Of a stretch of 17,128 bases of DNA, positions 1 to 7,635 are shown in pieces (position 1 is the stretch's first letter; each line of letters opens with the position of its first letter). Source of the DNA: an uncultured Pseudomonadota bacterium (lineage in GTDB: Bacteria; Pseudomonadota; Gammaproteobacteria; Burkholderiales; Casimicrobiaceae); contig CALFEY010000087.1 of the NCBI GenBank assembly GCA_937958295.1, forward strand, positions 1 through 17,128, given 5' to 3'. The notes beneath the pieces are model-generated. The model was not told the DNA's origin, made no database searches, and was given only the letters and a program-made list of their open reading frames with translations. A program made the position numbers and the translations under genes.

Positions 1-837
1 CGTGATCTCGGCGGACCTGCCGCGCCTGGGTGTCATGGCGCCCGGCCAGGTGCTGCATTTCAGATCGGTGTCGGTGGCTGCCGCTGAACAGGCCGCGCGC
101 CAACGCGAGGCTGCAGTGCAGGCGCTGCTTGCTGCCATCGCGCCGCTGAAGAGGCAGATGCAGGTGACGGTCATGAGCGACCAGGCTGCCGCGCCCCAGA
201 GGTTCACTGTGGCGGTGGAAAGCTCGGGCGCCTTCGCGAACACCTCGGCGTAGTCGAGCGAGCCGAAGTACGCGAGCACGAGCCCGATGCCCAGGATGAA
301 GCCGAAGTCGCCCACGCGGTTGGCGAGAAACGCCTTGAGGTTGGCATAGATCGCCGTGGGCCGCTTGAACCAGAAGCCGATCAGAAGGTAGGACACGAGG
401 CCCACCGCCTCCCAGCCAAAGAAGAGCTGGAGGAAATTGTTGCTCATGACCAGCATGAGCATCGAGAAAGTGAAGAGACAGATGTACGAGAAGAAGCGGG
501 AGTAGCCGTCGTCATCGGCCATGTAGCCTATGGTGTAGATGTGCACCATGAGCGACACGAACGTGACCACGATCAGCATCAACGCGGTGAGCGGATCGAT
601 GAGAAAGCCGATCGCCATCTTGACGCCACCCGCCACGGCCCACACGTACAGGTCGCCGTTGAACGTGTTGCCGGCCATCACGTCCCGGAAAATGACTACC
701 GAAGCGACGAAGGAGATCGCCACCGCCACGATGGTGATCCAGTGCGACGCCGCGCGGGGCAGCTTGCGCCCCCACAGTCCCACGATGATCGAAGCCACCA
801 GCGGGACCAGCGGCACGACGAGATAGAGCTGCTGCAT
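1..837 (-). CDS. nuoL: NADH-quinone oxidoreductase subunit L (NuoL), broken after 230 codons
   Basis: NuoL is the large antiporter-like, proton-pumping subunit at the distal end of the complex I membrane arm. The ATG at 837-835 lies 2 bp after the nuoK stop, and an AAGGG ribosome binding site sits in the last nuoK codons. Residues 1-230 are typical NuoL, including HIYTIGYMADDDGYSRFF, the FFGWEAVGLVSYLLIGFWFKRP core with its conserved Glu, and AIYANLKAF. After MTVTCICLF (codon 230, position 148) the expected continuation GAMGKSAQ...HVWLPD is missing. It is replaced by antisense sequence of a different gene, although the frame stays open to the window edge. Full NuoL is about 650-690 residues, so roughly two thirds are absent, including the later membrane helices and the lateral helix. 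As shown here the gene could not give functional NuoL. Identity is certain; whether the break is biological or an assembly error is open. Confidence 0.93.
   Translation of the reverse strand, partial: MQQLYLVVPLVPLVASIIVGLWGRKLPRAASHWITIVAVAISFVASVVIFRDVMAGNTFNGDLYVWAVAGGVKMAIGFLIDPLTALMLIVVTFVSLMVHIYTIGYMADDDGYSRFFSYICLFTFSMLMLVMSNNFLQLFFGWEAVGLVSYLLIGFWFKRPTAIYANLKAFLANRVGDFGFILGIGLVLAYFGSLDYAEVFAKAPELSTATVNLWGAAAWSLMTVTCICLFSGAMAASSACTAASRWRAACSAAATDTDLKCSTWPGAMTPRRGRSAEIT
2..253 (+). CDS. 3' fragment of a biotin-dependent carboxyltransferase / 5-oxoprolinase subunit C (PxpC/KipA-type) gene, joined to antisense nuoL
   Basis: The frame is open from the window edge to a TAG at 251-253. Its first 49 residues (to about position 148) begin VISADLPRLG and continue with an APGQ...HFRSVSV segment. 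This resembles the C-terminal end of the KipA/PxpC family, also called allophanate hydrolase subunit 2-like proteins, which work with a PxpB partner on 5-oxoproline or similar amides. The remaining residues are simply the reverse strand of nuoL, so they are not expected to be native. The true stop codon of this gene is therefore missing, and the 5' part lies outside the window. It is the only gene-like segment on the plus strand. The family call rests on about 49 residues recognised by eye; the fusion to nuoL is seen directly. Confidence 0.5.
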   Translation: MISADLPRLGVMAPGQVLHFRSVSVAAAEQAARQREAAVQALLAAIAPLKRQMQVTVMSDQAAAPQRFTVAVESSGAFANTSA

Positions 838-839
838 CG

Positions 840-1160
840 TCATCCCTTGAGGTTCCCGAGGTCCTCGACGTCGATCGTGCCGGCGTTGCGGAAGAGCAGC
901 ACCAGGATCGCGAGGCCGATGGCGGACTCTGCCGCGGCCACCGTCAGGATGAAGAACACGAACACCTGCCCGCTCATGTCGCCCAGGTAGTGCGAGAACG
1001 CGATGAAGTTGAGGTTCACGGCCAGCAGCATGAGCTCGATGGCCATGAGGATGATGATGACGTTCTTCCGGTTGAGGAAGATGCCGGCCATGCTGATCGC
1101 GAAGAGGATCGCGCCCAGCACGAGGTAGTGCGCCAGCGTGGGCGCGGTCAGCATTGACAC
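840..1160 (-). CDS. nuoK: NADH-quinone oxidoreductase subunit K (NuoK)
   Basis: NuoK is a small three-helix membrane subunit of complex I, related to MrpC, which takes part in proton translocation. The 106 residues include the family core HYLVLGAILFAIS, the RKNVIIILMAIELMLLAVN segment with the key membrane Glu (E42, matching E. coli E36) and ILTVAAAESAIGLAI with the second Glu (E78, matching E. coli E72). The usual C-terminal IDVEDL...LKG is present. The chosen start is a GTG at 1160, six bases after a GGGAG ribosome binding site. An in-frame ATG at 1154 would give 104 residues and a start closer to most relatives, but at poorer spacing (about 12). An 80-bp gap, the widest in the nuo operon and containing a hairpin, separates it from nuoJ. 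nuoL follows after 2 bp. Confidence 0.96.
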   Translation of the reverse strand: MSMLTAPTLAHYLVLGAILFAISMAGIFLNRKNVIIILMAIELMLLAVNLNFIAFSHYLGDMSGQVFVFFILTVAAAESAIGLAILVLLFRNAGTIDVEDLGNLKG

Positions 1161-1208
1161 GTCATGCTCCCTGTTCTTGTTGCCTTCGCGTCACGCGGTG
1201 GCGCCGGC

Positions 1209-1240
1209 GGGCCGCGGGGCCCGTCGCGCCGCCGCGACGG
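1209..1240 (-). other. Hairpin pair in the nuoJ-nuoK gap
   Basis: Directly after the nuoJ stop codon the transcript can form a perfect 7-bp stem (CCGTCGC with GCGACGG, 1221-1227 and 1234-1240, 6-nt loop). An overlapping alternative stem GGGCC/GGCCC uses 1209-1213 and 1218-1222, so the two cannot form at the same time. No U-run follows, so this is not a standard intrinsic terminator. It could affect mRNA stability or coupling between nuoJ and nuoK. Pairing is read from the sequence; function is a guess. Confidence 0.35.
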
Positions 1241-1834
1241 TCATTCCTTGTTCTCGACGGGCACGTCCACGAGGCGCACGCGGTCCTCGCGGCGCACCTT
1301 CACCTGCTGTCCGGGATCCTGGTACTTCGAGTCGCGGCGATGGCGATGGGTGAGCGCGATGGCGGCGATGATGGCCACCAGCAGGATCACCGCTGCGATC
1401 TCGAACGGATAAACGTAGTCGACGTAGATGAGCTTGCCCAGCGCGCGGGTGTTGTTCTCCGCCGCGGGAGGCGCCACGGGCCCGTCGCCGGCGCCGCTGC
1501 CGATCACCACGAGGGCCATCTCGATCAGCACCAGCACGCCGACCGTGGCCCCCACAGGGACGTAGCTGCGGAAGTTCTTGCGCAGGTTGTCGAAGTTGAC
1601 GTCGAGCATCATCACCACGAAGAGGAACAGCACCATCACGGCCCCCACGTAGACGAGTACGAGCGCGATGGCGAGGAATTCCGCCTGCAGCAGCAGCCAG
1701 ATGGCGGCCGCGGAGAAGAAGCACAGCACGAGCCACAGCGCGGCATGCACGGGGTTGCGGGTGGTCACGACCCGCAGCGCCGCGAAAATGAGGATCGCGG
1801 AGAAGACGTAGAAAGTGGCGGTCTGGAAGGACAC
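1241..1834 (-). CDS. nuoJ: NADH-quinone oxidoreductase subunit J (NuoJ)
   Basis: NuoJ is a membrane-arm subunit of complex I (ND6 homologue) next to NuoA, NuoH and NuoK. The 197-residue product fits the usual length of about 200. It has about five hydrophobic helices. The N-terminal half carries the family pattern NPVHAALWLVLCFFSAAAIWLLL, then EFLAIALVLVYVGAVMVLFLFVVMML, where the YVGAVMVLFLFVVMM helix is the conserved one with the pi-bulge. The C-terminal tail RREDRVRLVDVPVENKE is the short charged cytoplasmic end seen in betaproteobacterial NuoJ. The ATG at 1834 lies 16 bp after the nuoI stop. Identity is secure from sequence and position. Confidence 0.96.
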   Translation of the reverse strand: MSFQTATFYVFSAILIFAALRVVTTRNPVHAALWLVLCFFSAAAIWLLLQAEFLAIALVLVYVGAVMVLFLFVVMMLDVNFDNLRKNFRSYVPVGATVGVLVLIEMALVVIGSGAGDGPVAPPAAENNTRALGKLIYVDYVYPFEIAAVILLVAIIAAIALTHRHRRDSKYQDPGQQVKVRREDRVRLVDVPVENKE

Positions 1835-1850
1835 GTCGTTTTACCTTGCG

Positions 1851-2342
1851 TTACCGGTACTTGGCGTCGGCCGCGCGGTCAGCGGCGATCTGCGGCTCGT
1901 AGCGATCGCCCACGGCCAGGAGCATGTCCTTGGTGTAGTACAGGTCGCCGCGCTTCTCCCCGTGATACTCCAGCACGCGAGTCTCGACGATCGAGTCCAC
2001 GGGACAACTCTCCTCGCAGAATCCGCAAAAGATGCACTTGGTAAGGTCGATGTCGTAGCGCGTGGTGCGGCGCGTGCCGTCGTCGCGCTGGTCCGACTCG
2101 ATCGTGATGGCGAGCGCGGGACACACCGCCTCGCACAGCTTGCAGGCGATGCAGCGCTCCTCGCCGTTGGGGTACCGGCGCAGGGCGTGCAGGCCGCGGA
2201 AGCGTGGGCTCTGCGGGGTCTTCTCTTCCGGGAACTGGACCGTGACCTTGCGCGCGAACAGGTAGCGGCCGGTAAGGCTCATTCCCTTCAGGAGCTCCGC
2301 CAGGAGCCAGGTGTCGAAGAACGTCTTGACGCGAGCGAGCAT
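1851..2342 (-). CDS. nuoI: NADH-quinone oxidoreductase subunit I (NuoI), 2x[4Fe-4S] ferredoxin subunit
   Basis: NuoI carries clusters N6a and N6b and passes electrons from NuoG toward N2 in NuoB. The 163-residue protein has the two classic motifs: CIACKLCEAVCP (Cys 64, 67, 70, 74) and CIFCGFCEESCP (Cys 103, 106, 109, 113). All eight ligands are present. The N-terminal helix (about residues 5-30, ending SLTGRYLFARKVTVQ) is the part that lies along the membrane arm. Length and spacing match proteobacterial NuoI. It starts 12 bp after the nuoH stop, and nuoJ follows after 16 bp. No unusual residues were noticed. Confidence 0.97.
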   Translation of the reverse strand: MLARVKTFFDTWLLAELLKGMSLTGRYLFARKVTVQFPEEKTPQSPRFRGLHALRRYPNGEERCIACKLCEAVCPALAITIESDQRDDGTRRTTRYDIDLTKCIFCGFCEESCPVDSIVETRVLEYHGEKRGDLYYTKDMLLAVGDRYEPQIAADRAADAKYR

Positions 2343-2354
2343 GCCGATCTCCCG

Positions 2355-3413
2355 TCAGTGGAAAAGGTGAGCGAAGCGCGTTTGCATCATGGCGCCGATG
2401 AAGACGATCCACACGAGGGTGACCGGGATAAATACCTTCCAGCCGAGGCGCATGATCTGGTCGTAGCGGTAGCGGGGGAACGTGGCCCGCACCCACAGGA
2501 AGCACAACAGGACGAAGGCGACCTTGAGCGCGAACCAGATGAAGCCGTCGCCCAGCGGGGCATGGCCCGCGATCGTGAGGCTGTTCAGGAACTCGAACGG
2601 CGCGAGCCATCCGCCGAGGAACAGGACCGCGGTGAGCGCCGAGATGAGGATCATGTTCATGTACTCGGCGAGGAAGAACACCGCGAAGGCCACGCCCGAG
2701 TACTCCACGTGGAAGCCCGCCACGATCTCCGATTCGCCTTCCGCCATGTCGAACGGGTGGCGGTTGGTCTCGGCCAGGCCCGACACGAAGTACACGATGA
2801 ACAGGGGCAGCAGCGGCAGGAAGTACCAGTGATGGATGCCCCCGGCCTGGCCGCGCACGATCTCTGAGAGGTTGAGGCTGTTGGCAGCCATCAGCACTCC
2901 CACGAGCGCGAAGCCCATCGCGATCTCGTAGGAAACGATCTGCGCCGCCGAGCGCAGCGCGCCGAGGAAGGCGTATTTGGAGTTGGAGGCCCAGCCCGCG
3001 AGGATGATGCCGTACACGCCGACCGACGACAGCGCCAGGACGTAGAGCAGGCCCGCGTTGATGTTGGACAGCACGAGCGTGTCGGTGAACGGTACCACCG
3101 CCCAGGCCGCGAGGGCGGGCCCCAGCGCGAGCAGCGGCGCGATGAAGAAGAGATAGCGGTTGGCCCCCGAGGGCACCACGATCTCCTTGAACACCAGCTT
3201 GGCCACGTCGGCGAACGGCTGCAGCAGGCCGAATGGACCGACGCGGTTGGGGCCGATGCGCACCTGCATGTAGCCGATCACCTTGCGCTCGGCGAGCGTG
3301 AGGTACGCCACGGAGAGGATCAGGGGAATCGCGATGGCGATGATCTTGATGAGCGTCCACACCACGACCCACAGGGGGCCTAAGAGCTGCTGCACGGGAG
3401 CGAGGATGTCCAT
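2355..3413 (-). CDS. nuoH: NADH-quinone oxidoreductase subunit H (NuoH)
   Basis: NuoH (ND1 homologue) is the membrane subunit that forms the entrance of the quinone chamber together with NuoB and NuoD. The 352-residue product has about eight hydrophobic helices. Signature stretches are LAERKVIGYMQVRIGPNRVGPFGLLQPFADVAKL near the N-terminus, GWASNSKYAFLGALRSAAQIVSYEIAMG in the middle, and ETNRHPFDMAEGESEIVAGFHVEYSG, the acidic quinone-site loop. All conserved Glu/Asp/Arg positions that I can recognise by eye are kept. The ATG at 3413 is 9 bp downstream of the nuoG stop, and nuoI follows after 12 bp. Nothing odd was seen. Confidence 0.97.
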   Translation of the reverse strand: MDILAPVQQLLGPLWVVVWTLIKIIAIAIPLILSVAYLTLAERKVIGYMQVRIGPNRVGPFGLLQPFADVAKLVFKEIVVPSGANRYLFFIAPLLALGPALAAWAVVPFTDTLVLSNINAGLLYVLALSSVGVYGIILAGWASNSKYAFLGALRSAAQIVSYEIAMGFALVGVLMAANSLNLSEIVRGQAGGIHHWYFLPLLPLFIVYFVSGLAETNRHPFDMAEGESEIVAGFHVEYSGVAFAVFFLAEYMNMILISALTAVLFLGGWLAPFEFLNSLTIAGHAPLGDGFIWFALKVAFVLLCFLWVRATFPRYRYDQIMRLGWKVFIPVTLVWIVFIGAMMQTRFAHLFH

Positions 3414-3422
3414 GCGAGCCTT

Positions 3423-5756
3423 CTAGACGCGTTCGAGGGTCACGGGGCCGGACAGACCGTCCAGGCCGCACGTCGAGGCATGCGCAGCGGCGATGCGCAC
3501 CACGCCTTCGGGCACCGCCGGATCGACGGCCGCCACGAGCATGGCTTCGCCGCCGCCCTGCTTCACGCGGACCTGCCCGCCTTCTTTCAGGCCGAGCGAG
3601 GCGAAGAAGGAACGGCTCATGCGTGCCTTGGGCGCGCGGGCATCGGCCGTGTGTTGCAACGGCGCGGAGCGTCGCACCAGCGGATCGGCGAAATAGATGG
3701 GTACGTCCGCCACCCGTTCTGCGGTGCCGGCGCCGGCCTGCGCGGGCGGCGCGAGCGCCACGCGCGTCCCGTTGGCGAGCCGGCTCGAAAAATCGGTGGC
3801 GCCGTCGAGCGCGAGCGCCCGCACGTCGGTGACCGCCTCGGCATCGAATCCCGGTAACTTCATCATGGTGCCCAGCACGCGCAGCACCTTCCAGCCCGGA
3901 CGGGTATCGCCCAGCGGCTTGACCACGCCGTGGAAATCCTGCAGGCGGCCTTCGCAGTTCACGAACGCGCCGGCCGTCTCGGTGAAGGGCGCGATAGGCA
4001 GCAGGACGTCGGCATAGTCGAGCCCCTGCGCAAACGGGCTCATCATCACGACCATGTCGGCCTGCCCGAGCGCCGCGCGCGCAGCCACCGGCTTGGCGAA
4101 GTCGTACTCGGCTTCGGCATGCAGCACGAGATAGGCCTTGCGCGGCTCGGCGAGCATCGCGCCCACGTTCATGCCGCCCGACTGGGGCAACGCGCCGGCG
4201 ATGTACGCGCCGACGGTGTTGGCGGCCTCGGTGAGGAAGCCCAGCGTGGCGCCGGTGACCTGAGCGAGGGCTTGCGCTGCGGCGTGGATCTGCGCGAAGT
4301 CGTCGTGCTGCACGGCGTAGTTGCCGAGGAAGATCGCAGCCTGCTTGCCTTCGGCCAGGCTCTCCGCGATGGCCTTCTCCTCCGCGGTCGGGGTGATCCC
4401 GGCAAAGGCCTGGGGCACCGCCGCGCCACGCGCGCCCGCCGCAGCTGCGACGATGCCGCCCAGCGAGCGCACGATGGCCGACGGCGCCACCACGGCCTTG
4501 TGCGCGACGCTGATGAGCCAGTCGTCGTCGACCGAATGCAGCATCGACACCTTCGTGCCCTTGCGCGCGGCCTGCCGCAGGCGCTGCGCGACGAGCGGAT
4601 GGTCCTTGCGCAGGAAGCTGCCGATCACGAGCGCGCGATCGAGCTTGGACACCGCCGCCACCGGCATGCCGAGCCACGGAATGCCCGCGGCCTGGCCATC
4701 GCCGCGGAAGTCGGACTGGCGGAGGCGGAAGTCGATGTTGTCACTGCCCAAGCCCCGCACCAGACGCGCCGCAAGCGTCAGCTCCTCGAGCGTGGCATGC
4801 GGCGACACGAGCGCGCCCATCGAGCCCGCACCGTGGCGGGCGACGATGTCGGTGAGGCCCTGCGCGACGAAGTCGAGGGCCGTCTGCCAGTCGACGTCCC
4901 GCCACTGGCCGCCCTGCTTGATGCGCGGCGTGCGCAGACGGTCGGCGCCGTTGAGGCCTTCGTAGGAGAAGCGGTCCTTGTCCGAGATCCAGCACTCGTT
5001 CACGGCCTCGTTCTCGAGGGGCAACACGCGCATCACGCGGTCGCCCTTGACCTGCACGATGAGGTTGCTGCCGAGCGAGTCGTGCGGCGACACCGACTTG
5101 CGGCGGGAGAGCTCCCACGTGCGTGCGGCGTAGCGGAACGGCTTGCTGGTGAGCGCGCCCACCGGGCACACGTCGATCGAGTTGCCGGAAAGCTCGGAAT
5201 CGACCGTCTTGCCCACGAAGGCCACGATCTCCGAGTGCTCGCCGCGGCCGATCATGCCGAGTTCCATCACGCCGGCGATCTCCTGGCCGAAGCGAACGCA
5301 GCGCGTGCACTGGATGCAGCGGGTCATCTCCTGCGCGGAGATGAGGGGTCCCAGGTCCTTGTGGAAGACGACGCGCTTGTCTTCCTTGAAGCGCGAGGCC
5401 GACCCGCCGTAGCCCACGGCGAGGTCCTGCAGCTGGCACTCGCCGCCCTGGTCGCAGATGGGGCAGTCGAGCGGGTGGTTGATGAGCAGGAACTCCATCA
5501 CGCCCTTCTGGGCGGTAACCGCCTGCTCCGAGGCCGTGTGCACCTTCATGCCTTCGGTGACCGGCGTAGCGCACGCCGGCAGCGGCTTGGGCGCCTTCTC
5601 GACCTGCACGAGGCACATGCGGCAGTTGGCCGCGATCGACAGCTTCTTGTGATAGCAGAAATGCGGCACGTAGATGCCGAGCGAGTTCGCGGCCTCGATC
5701 ACCGAGGTGCCCGGTGCGACCTGCGTGGCCTTGCCGTCGATTTCGATGTTCAGCAT
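3423..5756 (-). CDS. nuoG: NADH-quinone oxidoreductase subunit G (NuoG), Fe-S protein without the N7 cluster
   Basis: NuoG is the largest subunit of the hydrophilic arm and carries clusters N1b, N5 and N4 between NuoF and NuoI. In the 777 residues, the N-terminal ferredoxin domain holds Cys 34, 45, 48 and 62 (N1b). A His-Cys3 motif follows (His 94, Cys 98, 101, 107; N5), then CIQCTRC with a distal DVCPVGAL (Cys 147, 150, 153, 197; N4). The region after residue 210 (RTWELSRRKSVSPHDSLGSN) has no cysteines, so the extra N7 cluster of E. coli or Thermus NuoG is absent, as in mitochondrial 75-kDa subunits. The rest is a molybdopterin oxidoreductase-like domain without cofactor-binding hallmarks that I can identify. 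It is 22 bp from nuoF and 9 bp from nuoH. Confidence 0.97.
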   Translation of the reverse strand: MLNIEIDGKATQVAPGTSVIEAANSLGIYVPHFCYHKKLSIAANCRMCLVQVEKAPKPLPACATPVTEGMKVHTASEQAVTAQKGVMEFLLINHPLDCPICDQGGECQLQDLAVGYGGSASRFKEDKRVVFHKDLGPLISAQEMTRCIQCTRCVRFGQEIAGVMELGMIGRGEHSEIVAFVGKTVDSELSGNSIDVCPVGALTSKPFRYAARTWELSRRKSVSPHDSLGSNLIVQVKGDRVMRVLPLENEAVNECWISDKDRFSYEGLNGADRLRTPRIKQGGQWRDVDWQTALDFVAQGLTDIVARHGAGSMGALVSPHATLEELTLAARLVRGLGSDNIDFRLRQSDFRGDGQAAGIPWLGMPVAAVSKLDRALVIGSFLRKDHPLVAQRLRQAARKGTKVSMLHSVDDDWLISVAHKAVVAPSAIVRSLGGIVAAAAGARGAAVPQAFAGITPTAEEKAIAESLAEGKQAAIFLGNYAVQHDDFAQIHAAAQALAQVTGATLGFLTEAANTVGAYIAGALPQSGGMNVGAMLAEPRKAYLVLHAEAEYDFAKPVAARAALGQADMVVMMSPFAQGLDYADVLLPIAPFTETAGAFVNCEGRLQDFHGVVKPLGDTRPGWKVLRVLGTMMKLPGFDAEAVTDVRALALDGATDFSSRLANGTRVALAPPAQAGAGTAERVADVPIYFADPLVRRSAPLQHTADARAPKARMSRSFFASLGLKEGGQVRVKQGGGEAMLVAAVDPAVPEGVVRIAAAHASTCGLDGLSGPVTLERV

Positions 5757-5778
5757 CTTGGTTCCGAATGCGTGCCGG

Positions 5779-7083
5779 TCAGACGTACGGGCCGACCTGG
5801 CAGTGCTTGTGCTCGATGTGGTAGACGAACTCGTCGCGGAAATGCTTGAGGAAGCTCTTCACGGGCAGCGCAGCGGCGTCGCCGAGGGCGCAGATCGTGC
5901 GGCCGGCGATGTTGTCGGCCACGTTGTTCAGCACGTCGAGGTCCTCCATGCGGCCCTCGCCCCGCTCGATGCGATCCACCATGCGCCATAACCAGCCTGT
6001 GCCTTCGCGGCAGGGCGTGCACTGGCCGCACGACTCCTCATAGTAGAAGTAAGACAGGCGCAGCAGCGAGCGCACCATGCAGCGCGTGTCGTTCATGATG
6101 ATGACCGCGCCGGAGCCCAGCATCGAGCCGGCCTTGGCAATGGAGTCGTAGTCCATGTCGGTGGCCATCATGACGTCGCCGGGGAGCACGGGCATCGACG
6201 AGCCGCCGGGGATGCAGGCCTTCAGCTTGCGGCCGTCGCGCATGCCGCCGGCCATCTCGAGCAGCGTGGCGAAAGGCGTGCCGAGCTTGACTTCGAAATT
6301 GCCGGGCCGCGCGACGTCGCCGGACACCGAGAAGATCTTGGTGCCGCCGTTGTTCGGACGGCCGAGATTCAGGAACGCCTCGCCGCCGTTGCGCATGATC
6401 CACGCCGCAGCCGCGAACGTCTCGGTGTTGTTGATCGTGGTGGGCTTGCCGTAAACCCCGAACGACGCCGGGAACGGCGGCTTGAAGCGCGGCTGGCCCT
6501 TCTTGCCCTCGAGCGACTCCAGGAGCGCGGTCTCCTCCCCGCAGATGTAGGCGCCGAAGCCGTGATGGTTGTACAGGTGGAACGAGAAGTCCGAGCCCAG
6601 GATGTTGGCGCCCAGGAGGTCGGCGGCGTATGCCTCCTCGATGGCTTCCTCGTTGCGCAGGTACGTGTCCCAGATCTCGCCGTGGATGTAGTTGTAGCCA
6701 CGGTTGGCGCCCATCGCATACGCGCCGATGGCCATCCCCTCGATCACGGCGTGGGGGTTGTAGCGCAGGAGGTCGCGATCCTTGAACGTGCCGGGCTCGC
6801 CTTCGTCGGAATTGCACACGACGAACTTGTCGCCGACGTAGTTCTTCGGCATGAAGCTCCACTTGAGCCCCGTGGGGAAGCCCGCGCCCCCGCGGCCGCG
6901 CAGCGCCGATTTCTTGAGCTCGGCGATGATCTGATCGGGCGGCGTCTTCTCGGCCAGGATCTTGCGCAGCGCTTCGTAGCCGCCGCGCGCCTCGTAGTCT
7001 TTCAGGCGCCAGTTGCTGCCCGTGAGGCCCGCCATCAGCACGGCATCGGGACCGTAGTCCAGGAACTCGGAAGGCGCGTTCAT
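5779..7083 (-). CDS. nuoF: NADH-quinone oxidoreductase subunit F (NuoF), NADH/FMN-binding
   Basis: NuoF binds NADH and FMN and carries cluster N3, so it is where electrons enter complex I. The 434-residue protein shows the glycine-rich nucleotide motif GRGGAGFPTGLKW (63-75), NSDEGEPGTFKDRD (91-104), ICGEETALLESLEG, and the N3 ligands ESCGQCTPC (Cys 352, 355, 358) plus Cys 398 in TICALGDAA. The open frame extends much further upstream, but the start is placed at the ATG at 7083. That gives the family N-terminus and length, and it overlaps the nuoE stop by 4 bp (ATGA), which suggests translational coupling. The next gene, nuoG, begins 22 bp later. Confidence 0.97.
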   Translation of the reverse strand: MNAPSEFLDYGPDAVLMAGLTGSNWRLKDYEARGGYEALRKILAEKTPPDQIIAELKKSALRGRGGAGFPTGLKWSFMPKNYVGDKFVVCNSDEGEPGTFKDRDLLRYNPHAVIEGMAIGAYAMGANRGYNYIHGEIWDTYLRNEEAIEEAYAADLLGANILGSDFSFHLYNHHGFGAYICGEETALLESLEGKKGQPRFKPPFPASFGVYGKPTTINNTETFAAAAWIMRNGGEAFLNLGRPNNGGTKIFSVSGDVARPGNFEVKLGTPFATLLEMAGGMRDGRKLKACIPGGSSMPVLPGDVMMATDMDYDSIAKAGSMLGSGAVIIMNDTRCMVRSLLRLSYFYYEESCGQCTPCREGTGWLWRMVDRIERGEGRMEDLDVLNNVADNIAGRTICALGDAAALPVKSFLKHFRDEFVYHIEHKHCQVGPYV

Positions 7084-7616
7084 TTTTCGTGCGTCCCGTG
7101 ATGGGGATCGAAGCCCGGGCGTCCCTCGCCGCGGTCCGCGGCCGCCGACAGGTCGCCCACGAGCTCGTCGAGCTTCGGGGGAGTCATGAAGCTGCACATG
7201 CGGCGATCGTTGACGATGAGCACCGGCGCGTCCCCGCACGCGCCCATGCACTCGCCTTCCTTCAGCGTGAACTTGCCGTCGGAGGTGGTCTCGTTGAATC
7301 CGATCCCGAGCTTCTGCTTCAAGTGCTCGGCGGCCGCGTTGGCCCCGGACAGCGCGCACGGCAGGTTGGTGCAGATCGTGACCTTGAAGCGCCCCTGGGG
7401 CTTCAGGTTGTACATCGTGTAGAACGTGGCGACCTCGTACACCGCCACGGGCGGCATGCCGAGGTACTTCGCGACCGCGTCCATGAGCTCGGTGGACAGC
7501 CACCCGTGCTCGTCCTGCGCGAAGCCGAGCGCCGACATCACCGCCGACTGCCTCTGGTCGGACGGATACTTCGCGAGCTCGCGGTCGATCTTGCGGGTGA
7601 GTTCGGCGGATAGCAT
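7080..7616 (-). CDS. nuoE: NADH-quinone oxidoreductase subunit E (NuoE), [2Fe-2S] subunit
   Basis: NuoE (24-kDa subunit homologue) carries the off-pathway [2Fe-2S] cluster N1a in the NADH-oxidising module. The 178 residues have a helical N-terminal part ending VYEVATFYTMYNLKPQG, then a thioredoxin-like fold with the four ligands Cys 82, 87, 123 and 127 (CTNLPC and CMGAC). The C-terminus is a short polar tail (GFDPHHGTHEK) beyond the conserved fold. The stop overlaps the nuoF start by 4 bp. Upstream, 19 bp separate it from the inserted DUF4019-like gene rather than from nuoD directly. Its ribosome binding site is poor, so it may rely on coupling with the gene before it. Confidence 0.96.
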   Translation of the reverse strand: MLSAELTRKIDRELAKYPSDQRQSAVMSALGFAQDEHGWLSTELMDAVAKYLGMPPVAVYEVATFYTMYNLKPQGRFKVTICTNLPCALSGANAAAEHLKQKLGIGFNETTSDGKFTLKEGECMGACGDAPVLIVNDRRMCSFMTPPKLDELVGDLSAAADRGEGRPGFDPHHGTHEK

Positions 7617-7635
7617 GCTCTTCGTTAAGCCTGCG

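Noticed and set aside
148..260. A simple frameshift inside nuoL as the explanation of the lost similarity
   Set aside because: None of the frames on the minus strand below position 148 shows the expected HVWLPD...TPISALIHAATMV region, whereas the plus strand gives a coherent match to another family.
1815..2867. A 350-codon plus-strand frame opposite nuoI and nuoH
   Set aside because: Antisense shadow of conserved genes, low complexity, no ribosome binding site or domain.
1879..4677. A 932-codon minus-strand frame spanning nuoG to nuoI
   Set aside because: It is an out-of-frame reading of nuoG, nuoH and nuoI, dominated by Arg and Ala; a GC-rich shadow.
3930..5849. A 639-codon open frame on the plus strand opposite nuoG and the nuoF 3' end
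   Set aside because: It is antisense to clearly conserved Fe-S subunit genes. Its composition (very rich in Arg, Ala, His, Gly) is what high-GC third positions produce on the complementary strand. No domain was recognisable.
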